A stretch of 10,628 nucleotides of DNA. It comes from an uncultured Aeromonadales bacterium. GTDB taxonomy: Bacteria; Pseudomonadota; Gammaproteobacteria; Enterobacterales; Succinivibrionaceae. Numbering within the stretch: the first letter of the stretch is position 1; each line of letters opens with the position of its first letter. This document shows, piece after piece, positions 5,605 through 10,628 of the stretch. The notes under the pieces are model-generated. The model was given only the letters and a program-made list of their open reading frames with translations, did not search any database and was not told the DNA's origin. The position numbers were made by a program, and so were the translations under genes. Location: NCBI GenBank assembly GCA_902796095.1, contig CADBNP010000164.1, positions 1-10,628 of the forward strand. The letters are read 5' to 3'.

Positions 5605-6726
5605 TTATCCTTCAAATATGAATTCCGCAATCATATTTCGGGAGTTTAATCTGAAAGGAAATCCGTTCCACAGAAATGTACCGTCTGATACAAACAGGAT
5701 AGTATCCCCGATCCTGTACTTTCCCTGGCAGAAGCCGGAATTCATGAAAGCAACGAGCGGAGAGAGAATAGGAATCATTCCTCCGTGTGTATGTCCGCTT
5801 AAGGCAAGTCTGATCCCGTGTCCCGGTGCTATCATGGTATCAAGATTCTTCGGCCGGTGCTTCACAAGTATTCTTATTCTTCCTTCGCTCGGATCAGACC
5901 TGTTCATCACTGCAGCCCTTGGCTCCGGCAGATCATACCGTCGAGCCTCCTCATCCGTCAGCCCGATTATATCAACAATGACATCCTCATATCTGAACGA
6001 CCATACTCCGTTTTCCAGCACAGTAAAATTCATGCCTCTGTACAGATTCATCCAGCCATGATAATCAATGTAGTATTCATGATTGCCAGGAACCACCACA
6101 ATACCCTTTGAAGCCTTTATCTCCTTCAAACGATCCACGAACGGTGATCTTCTGGAAACTGTTCCATCCGCCACATCACCGCTCAGAATAACAAGATCCG
6201 GTTCCTGGGAATTAACAGTCGTGATCATATCGGCAAACCAGGCTCCGTCAGTCAGAGAGCTGAGATGCAGATCCGAGAGTTGAATGATCTTCATGGGCCG
6301 GTTAAAAACATGCTCATCAGATCTGAAAACATTAGCCTTTACAAGCTCCGGCGGTCTGAGAGCATTAAGACCAGTCAGAACTGCAGAAAGAGCAGCCAGA
6401 ACAAAAATTAAGGGAAAACAGAAACTGCGGATCTTCTCACCGCTGCTTTTTACAACCGGTATCAGATGCAGTGCACAGAGCAGCAGAGTCAGGGCGAAAC
6501 TGATCCAGAGAAAACCGGAGCACCATGAAAAAAAAATCACAGCATGGCGCGGCAGCTGAGGTGAAAACAGATTGCCACCATAATAAACAAATACCGGAAT
6601 CTTCAGCAGTCCGAAAAACATGAAAACAGATGCAGGAACAGAAAACCATCTGCTGCAGGAACGGAAGCACCACAGCACTGACATGACTGTGATGAAAGAT
6701 ATCAGATTAAGAAAGGTAAAAAACAT
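5605..6726 (-). CDS. Membrane-anchored calcineurin-like metallophosphoesterase
   Basis: A 373-residue enzyme with about four N-terminal membrane segments (roughly 4-20, 29-50, 62-90, 102-121) and a C-terminal two-metal phosphoesterase domain. The full motif set is present: SDLHLS with D152 and H154, SGDVADG with D184, GNHEY with N215 and H216, LVKHRP with H290, and SGHTHGG with H312 and H314. The domain belongs with the YkuE/YaeI/YkoQ-like group; some members act on lipid-linked phosphodiesters, but the substrate here is unknown. Arg22/Arg26 and the Lys/Arg loop at 93-100 favour a topology that puts the catalytic domain outside the cytoplasm. The start lies 5 bases after the stop of the GNAT gene and lacks a clear ribosome binding site, so translation is probably coupled. 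Confidence 0.92.
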   Translation of the reverse strand: MFFTFLNLISFITVMSVLWCFRSCSRWFSVPASVFMFFGLLKIPVFVYYGGNLFSPQLPRHAVIFFSWCSGFLWISFALTLLLCALHLIPVVKSSGEKIRSFCFPLIFVLAALSAVLTGLNALRPPELVKANVFRSDEHVFNRPMKIIQLSDLHLSSLTDGAWFADMITTVNSQEPDLVILSGDVADGTVSRRSPFVDRLKEIKASKGIVVVPGNHEYYIDYHGWMNLYRGMNFTVLENGVWSFRYEDVIVDIIGLTDEEARRYDLPEPRAAVMNRSDPSEGRIRILVKHRPKNLDTMIAPGHGIRLALSGHTHGGMIPILSPLVAFMNSGFCQGKYRIGDTILFVSDGTFLWNGFPFRLNSRNMIAEFIFEG

Positions 6727-6731
6727 ACAGG

Positions 6732-7274
6732 CTAAAGATTCAGTTCGTCAACATGACATGACATAACGTAGTCATCCATGACAAAACCGCCGCCGATATC
6801 AGTTTCTACTGATTTTTCATTACGGAAGCCGTAGTGATAATAGACATCAATGGCATGGGAATTGTACTTGTTGACTGTAAGATAAACCTCGCTGCAGCCT
6901 GCATCAACAGCCTCCGACCGGATCTTGTTCATAAAGCGTCTGCAGAGATGCACGCCGCGGTATTCCTGAACCAGGTAGAGTTTGGAAATAAAAAGTCTTT
7001 TCCTGATCCCGGATTCAGTCTGATCCTGCTTGGGCTGAATCGAAATGAAGCCTATGTACTCGCGGCCGTCCTTGCACAGAAAGAAACGGTAACCGCTCTT
7101 CATATCCCGCTCTATGGCCTCTCTTGAAAGAAATTTGCCAAGCATATATTCAATCTGCTCAAGAGAAATTATGGACGGGAAAAATTCATACCATATAGTC
7201 TCGGCAAGGGAACATATACATGTAATCCCGATGTCATCCTTAACCTCGATAAATGAAATATCGTCCTCTACCAT
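6732..7274 (-). CDS. GNAT family N-acetyltransferase with altered acetyl-CoA loop
   Basis: A 180-residue cytoplasmic protein. The core strands and helix are typical: FFLCKDGREYIGFISIQ (64-80), LFISKLYL (94-101), then EVYLTVNKYNSHAIDVYYHY (129-148), the motif B region with a conserved Asn-Tyr pair, and FVMDDYVM (164-171) near the end. The odd part is the pyrophosphate-binding loop. Where the family has R-G-x-G-x-G/A this protein has R106-G-V-H-L-C111, so two glycines are replaced by His and Cys. The enzyme may bind acetyl-CoA differently, or activity may be reduced. The substrate is unknown. GGAG lies 7 bases before the ATG. It is first in the minus-strand row, 5 bases ahead of the phosphoesterase. 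Confidence 0.85.
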   Translation of the reverse strand: MVEDDISFIEVKDDIGITCICSLAETIWYEFFPSIISLEQIEYMLGKFLSREAIERDMKSGYRFFLCKDGREYIGFISIQPKQDQTESGIRKRLFISKLYLVQEYRGVHLCRRFMNKIRSEAVDAGCSEVYLTVNKYNSHAIDVYYHYGFRNEKSVETDIGGGFVMDDYVMSCHVDELNL

Positions 7275-7351
7275 GTGCTCTCCGCCGGTATCCTGAAAAT
7301 AATTCCCAGAGGAAAATTCTTAGCTAATGAAATACACTCCCCTCACTCTGG

Positions 7352-7360
7352 ATGATAACA
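7352..7360 (-). promoter_or_regulatory. Candidate extended -10 promoter for the minus-strand gene row
   Basis: On the minus strand TGTTATCAT fits TGnTATAAT with one mismatch. No good -35 is seen. A start near 7345 would give the first GNAT gene a leader of about 70 bases. The next genes are spaced closely enough to be carried on the same transcript. Confidence 0.35.
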
Positions 7361-7396
7361 GTTCCATGCAAAAATATGTTAGATAGATTTCACAGA

Positions 7397-7423
7397 TCGA
7401 CATTCGCCGGTTTAGGGTATAAT
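7397..7423 (+). promoter_or_regulatory. Promoter of the NUDIX-MATE-pepD row
   Basis: TCGACA (7397-7402, 5 of 6 to TTGACA) and a perfect TATAAT (7418-7423) are separated by 15 bases, slightly short. A start near 7430 gives an 18-base leader with GGAG at 7436-7439. This also rules out the longer reading of the NUDIX frame from 7352, which would begin upstream of the promoter. Confidence 0.6.
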
Positions 7424-7447
7424 CACACCGGCAGCGGAGACAAGAAA

Positions 7448-8098
7448 ATGACAGCAGAAGAAAAAAAGGGAAAAACAGTTCAGCATTTCGGATACAGGGT
7501 CGATGAAGAAAGGCTAATGTGGAAGGAAAAAAGTGTCAGACATATCATCACAAACAAATGGATAGATTTCAGGGAATCAGAGTTCCAGTTCCCGGACGGC
7601 ACTTCATTCTCCCCGTACTACAGCTATACACGAAAGGATTATGTGGTTGTCGTTGCTTCAGACACGGAGGGAAGGTATATCTGCGTAAGGCAGTTCAGAC
7701 AGGGAGTAATGAAAGTTACCACGGAATTTCCGGCGGGAGGTCTTGATCACAGCGGCTGCAGTGAATACGGAGCGGGAGAATATGAGGAGCCGCTCCGGGC
7801 TGCAAAAAGAGAGCTGATGGAGGAAACCGGATATGGGGCCGGACGCATCACAAAGCTTCTCAGCATTCCGTCAAATGCAACCATATCAAGCAACTACGCC
7901 CATATCTTTCTTGCCGAGCAATGTACCAGAGCAGGCAATCAGAACCTGGACAGCACAGAATATCTTGATGTTGAACTTCATACTCCTGAGGAAATTAACA
8001 ATCTCATCTTTTCCGGTAACTTTGAGCAGAGCATGCACGCTCTTGCCTGGTTTATGGTTCAAACCAGATTAAAGGCAAAACAGCTGCAGCAAAACTAA
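7448..8098 (+). CDS. NUDIX hydrolase, ADP-ribose pyrophosphatase-like
   Basis: A 216-residue cytoplasmic enzyme expected to split a nucleoside diphosphate linked to another group, such as ADP-ribose or a nucleotide sugar. The NUDIX box is clear: E113-x7-RELMEETGY (121-129), with the metal-binding REL.EE.G core intact. Before it lie VRQFRQG (80-86) and EFPAGG (93-98), as in the ADP-ribose pyrophosphatase group. About ten extra residues (99-112, Gly/Ser/Tyr/Glu-rich) separate the PAGG turn from the box. The frame is open from 7352, but the start at 7448 is chosen because GGAG (7436-7439) is 8 bases upstream and a TATAAT at 7418-7423 lies inside the longer reading. It is the first gene of the plus-strand row. 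Confidence 0.9.
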   Translation: MTAEEKKGKTVQHFGYRVDEERLMWKEKSVRHIITNKWIDFRESEFQFPDGTSFSPYYSYTRKDYVVVVASDTEGRYICVRQFRQGVMKVTTEFPAGGLDHSGCSEYGAGEYEEPLRAAKRELMEETGYGAGRITKLLSIPSNATISSNYAHIFLAEQCTRAGNQNLDSTEYLDVELHTPEEINNLIFSGNFEQSMHALAWFMVQTRLKAKQLQQN

Positions 8099-8100
8099 AA

Positions 8101-8190
8101 ATGAAAGATATCAGATCCGTGAAAACAGCGACCAGTCAGTCCGGAGAATATGTTCAGCATCTTACTGATACACTCCGGAGAATCCGATGA
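8101..8190 (+). CDS. Possible 29-residue ORF between NUDIX and MATE genes
   Basis: A frame starting MKDIRSVKTATSQSGE begins 2 bases after the NUDIX stop and ends with a TGA that overlaps the MATE start as ATGA. It is basic near its C-terminus (TLRRIR) with no membrane segment. It has no Shine-Dalgarno of its own, but the upstream stop is close enough for reinitiation. It could serve only to couple translation across the gap. A chance open frame of 30 codons is also quite possible. Confidence 0.25.
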   Translation: MKDIRSVKTATSQSGEYVQHLTDTLRRIR

Positions 8191-9539
8191 ACCTTACATA
8201 CAGCCGGCAGGAAGCCGGAAGACTGCTCAGGCTGTCATCCCCCATTCTTTTCGGAAGTCTGGCTCATACCGGCATGGCCTTTACAGACACGGTCATGGCA
8301 GGACGTGTCGGTGCATCTGAACTTGCCGGACTGTCTCTTGCCGTTTCCGTATACTTACTGGTTATTATACCTCTTTCATCCCTAATGATGGCTGTCACAC
8401 CGATTATCGCGGCAGATCACGGAGCCGGAAAACCTGACAGGATCAGATTTCATTTCTATCAGCTGCTGTACGCCTCCGTAGTAGCAACAGTCATTGCGGC
8501 AGTCGCAATTCTGTCAGCCACCATGGTATTTCCGTATCTGGATCTGGAAAGCAGAGTCGAAACTGTTGCCACGGATTATCTGCTGATAATATGTCCCGGT
8601 CTGCCTTTTCTTTTTGCTTTCAATTCTTTCAGAACACTGACAGACGGCATAAGCAACACTGTTGTCACCATGATATGCTGTATATCCGGTCTGCTTTTCA
8701 ATATCGTTCTCAACTACATTTTCATATACGGAAAGTTCGGCATGCCGGCCCTCGGAGGTACGGGATGTGCAGTGGCAACAGTTACGGTCCAGATGCTGAT
8801 GCTGTCAGTTCAGCTGCTTCTGATAAGAAGGATAAGCTATCTTAAACTCTGCAGAATATTCTCAAGACCGCCAAAAATCAGCATGACGGTGCTGAAAAGA
8901 TATGCCGGGCTGAGTCTTCCTCTGGGACTTGCCGTGTTTTTTGAAATCGGCATTTTTTCCTTTTTTGCATTTGTTGTCACAGCCATGGGAACCAATGCCA
9001 TGGCGGCAAATCAGATCTTTTTCAATTATATGTCCGTCCTCTACATGATCCCCATGTCTCTTTCCAATGCTGTTTCCATAAGAGTGGGATACACAGTCGG
9101 AGCAAATGAATATGAAAAGACCAGGGTAACAGTGACAACCTGTCTTATTCTCGGACTGATTGCATCCGTACTCACAGGACTTGCATCCTTTCTTCTGAGA
9201 GACGGGATTATAGGAATGTATACCGATGATCAGGAGGTGTTCGAACTTCTCAGAGATGCTTTCATATGCGTTTCAGTCTACCAGGTGGGAGACTACTGCC
9301 AGACAATAGGCATCGGAATTCTGAGAGGTCTTCTGAAAACCAGAATCATCACCATAATGTCGGTTGTTGCATACTGGTTTTTCGCAGTTCCTGCGGGACT
9401 TCTGCTTTGCTTTAAAAACATTCTGTGGGGTCCACACGGATTTACCGGACTCTGCATCGCTCTGAGCGTATCGCTCTACATTCTTGCAATCGCATACCTG
9501 CTGCGGATCGAGATTTCCTTCAGGAAAGGACAGTCTTAA
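8187..9539 (+). CDS. MATE family efflux transporter, NorM/MdtK-like
   Basis: A 450-residue inner-membrane antiporter that uses a Na+ or H+ gradient to export cationic drugs and dyes. About 12 hydrophobic segments are visible, the normal count for the family, and the length is normal. TDTVMAG (33-39) with D34, VFFEIG (250-255) with E253 and YQVGDY (365-370) with D369 match D36, E255 and D371 of Vibrio NorM, which are acidic residues tied to cation coupling, each shifted by two. YGKFGMPALGGTGCAVAT (181-198) and NAVSIRVGYTVG (294-305) are clade signatures. GGAG (8177-8180) lies 6 bases before the ATG. The gap to the NUDIX gene is 88 bases and no terminator is seen in it, so co-transcription is likely. 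The exact substrate is unknown. Confidence 0.93.
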   Translation: MNLTYSRQEAGRLLRLSSPILFGSLAHTGMAFTDTVMAGRVGASELAGLSLAVSVYLLVIIPLSSLMMAVTPIIAADHGAGKPDRIRFHFYQLLYASVVATVIAAVAILSATMVFPYLDLESRVETVATDYLLIICPGLPFLFAFNSFRTLTDGISNTVVTMICCISGLLFNIVLNYIFIYGKFGMPALGGTGCAVATVTVQMLMLSVQLLLIRRISYLKLCRIFSRPPKISMTVLKRYAGLSLPLGLAVFFEIGIFSFFAFVVTAMGTNAMAANQIFFNYMSVLYMIPMSLSNAVSIRVGYTVGANEYEKTRVTVTTCLILGLIASVLTGLASFLLRDGIIGMYTDDQEVFELLRDAFICVSVYQVGDYCQTIGIGILRGLLKTRIITIMSVVAYWFFAVPAGLLLCFKNILWGPHGFTGLCIALSVSLYILAIAYLLRIEISFRKGQS

Positions 9540-9616
9540 AAGACTCATAAAAATGTGGTTTTTGAATTCACCTGAGTTTAAAATCAGAAACACAGTCAGC
9601 AGAAGTAGAGGACACC

Positions 9617-10628
9617 ATGGATAGATTACAAGAATTACCTTCAGCCAGAGTCTGGAAACTGTTTCAGATTATATCCTCAATTCCCCGTGCATCAGGTAAC
9701 GAGACCGCTGTGTCGAAATGGATAGCGGAATATGCCGCCAAAAGCGGAGCGCAGTGCATTGCTGATCAGACCGGTAACCTTATAATCACGGCAAGAGCAA
9801 CTCCGGGGTATGAAAATGCTCCAAGCATATGTTTCCAGGCACACATGGATATGGTTGCAGTACAGGATCCTGGACATAATCATGATTTCAGTACTGATCC
9901 CATCAGTCTGATTCTGAAGGAAACGGACGGCGAACTTTATATGCATGCGGATCACACCACACTTGGCGCTGATGACGGCATCGGAGTCGCCCTGGCCCTG
10001 GCATTCATAACGGATCATGACAGTCAGCACGGTCCGCTTGAGGCTGTATTTACGGTCGGAGAGGAAACATCAATGATCGGCATGAGGGAACTAAGAGACA
10101 ATCTTCTCCGCTCAAAAATGATGATCAACATCGATTCCGAAAGAGATGACGAGGTGATTATAGGTGCGGCCGGCGGTGCCGATGCCACATTCACTCTGAA
10201 ATCCTCGTCTGAAAGAATTGAAACGGAATCCTCTTTAAAGCTGAACTTCTCCGGCTTCACCGGAGGTCATTCCGGCATTGAAATCCATTACGGCAGAGCC
10301 AATGCCATCAAAGTGGCAGCAGAAGTTGCAAAAAGTCTCATAGAAGGATTCGGACTGTCCCTTGTATCAGTTGACGGAGGTCTTTTCCACAACGCCATTC
10401 CGGTGGAAGCGACAGTAATCCTCGGCGGATCTGAGAGCGGGATAAACAAGGCCGAAGCCGAAGCCGGAAGAATACTGGAGACAATAAAAGAGAAATACCG
10501 CGACACGGATCCGAACATCAGCCTGATTATGGCCCGGGACAAGGGCTGTGCCGCACTTAACTTCAAGGACTCCAAAGAAGCAGTGTCAGTTATCTGCGGC
10601 ATTCCTGACGGCGTTATTTCAATGAATG
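9617..10628 (+). CDS. Aminoacyl-histidine dipeptidase PepD, 5' part (runs off the window)
   Basis: A cytosolic M20-type metallodipeptidase (Xaa-His dipeptidase, carnosinase-like) that completes peptide breakdown. The 337 residues present cover about 70 percent of a normal PepD of roughly 485. Metal ligands and catalytic residues appear in order: QAHMDMV with H76 and catalytic D78, TLGADDGIG with D119, GEE with catalytic E149 and ligand E150, and NIDSE with D173. In E. coli PepD these are H80, D82, D119, E149, E150 and D173. GGHSG (217-221) and FHNAIPVEA (257-265) match the lid domain. The last His ligand lies beyond the window. AGAGGA (9607-9612) precedes the ATG by 4 bases. The gene follows the MATE stop by 77 bases with no clear terminator between. 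Confidence 0.93.
   Translation, partial: MDRLQELPSARVWKLFQIISSIPRASGNETAVSKWIAEYAAKSGAQCIADQTGNLIITARATPGYENAPSICFQAHMDMVAVQDPGHNHDFSTDPISLILKETDGELYMHADHTTLGADDGIGVALALAFITDHDSQHGPLEAVFTVGEETSMIGMRELRDNLLRSKMMINIDSERDDEVIIGAAGGADATFTLKSSSERIETESSLKLNFSGFTGGHSGIEIHYGRANAIKVAAEVAKSLIEGFGLSLVSVDGGLFHNAIPVEATVILGGSESGINKAEAEAGRILETIKEKYRDTDPNISLIMARDKGCAALNFKDSKEAVSVICGIPDGVISMN

Noticed and set aside
7320..7327. Palindrome TTAGCTAA in the divergent intergenic region
   Set aside because: An 8-bp palindrome in AT-rich DNA is common, and its flanks show no further symmetry.
7352..7447. Longer N-terminus for the NUDIX hydrolase from the ATG at 7352
   Set aside because: The added 32 residues do not look like NUDIX sequence, the promoter TATAAT lies inside them, and a good ribosome binding site fits the ATG at 7448.
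8140..8183. Direct repeat TCCGGAGAAT (8140-8149 and 8174-8183)
   Set aside because: The second copy contains the MATE ribosome binding site. The first precedes an ATG in a frame that does not lead to MATE, so it is probably chance.
9553..9624. 23-residue frame starting MWFLNSPEFK that overlaps the pepD start
   Set aside because: It has no ribosome binding site and overlaps pepD by 8 bases rather than in a coupling arrangement. A chance frame of this size is expected.

Overview
The window looks like a chromosomal stretch from a Gram-negative bacterium of moderate GC content. Two things support this: a lipoprotein signal peptide with a lipobox followed by Gly, and a MATE transporter whose sequence (YGKF.MPALGG.GC, VFFE, SIRVG) reads like the gammaproteobacterial NorM/MdtK clade. 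The dipeptidase also resembles E. coli PepD closely. A gut-type gammaproteobacterium such as a Succinivibrionaceae member would fit, but this taxonomic guess is inference only. No tRNA, rRNA, CRISPR array, insertion sequence or phage gene was found.

Left part (1-1488). Positions 1-487 hold no convincing gene, only a few hairpins and promoter-like hexamers. A doubtful small frame (488-628, +) runs into a good intrinsic terminator (581-641) that serves the minus-strand P-loop kinase-like gene at 658-1221. The AT-rich gap 1222-1488 carries a probable extended -10 promoter for the kinase, an imperfect 15-bp direct repeat overlapping it, a consensus-like TTGACA promoter facing the opposite way, and a small hairpin.

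Middle part (1489-7274, all minus). Transcription probably starts at an extended -10 near 7352-7360. In that order it passes a GNAT acetyltransferase with an unusual acetyl-CoA loop, a membrane-anchored calcineurin-like metallophosphoesterase, a Sel1-repeat lipoprotein, a membrane-anchored Sel1-repeat protein with a long acidic linker, an exported protein of unknown family, and a second GNAT that resembles spermidine/diamine acetyltransferases. The three envelope genes (5534 down to 2063) are tightly coupled, with a 4-base overlap and then a 14-base gap. They are the best candidate here for an undescribed system. A terminator-like hairpin abuts the ribosome binding site of the last GNAT.

Right part (7397-10628, all plus). 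A divergent promoter drives a NUDIX hydrolase, a possible 29-residue coupling ORF, a NorM-type MATE efflux pump and the first 337 codons of the dipeptidase gene pepD, which runs off the window. These look like housekeeping and stress functions: nucleotide-sugar or ADP-ribose hydrolysis, drug export, and dipeptide breakdown. Nothing in the sequence proves that they act in one pathway.
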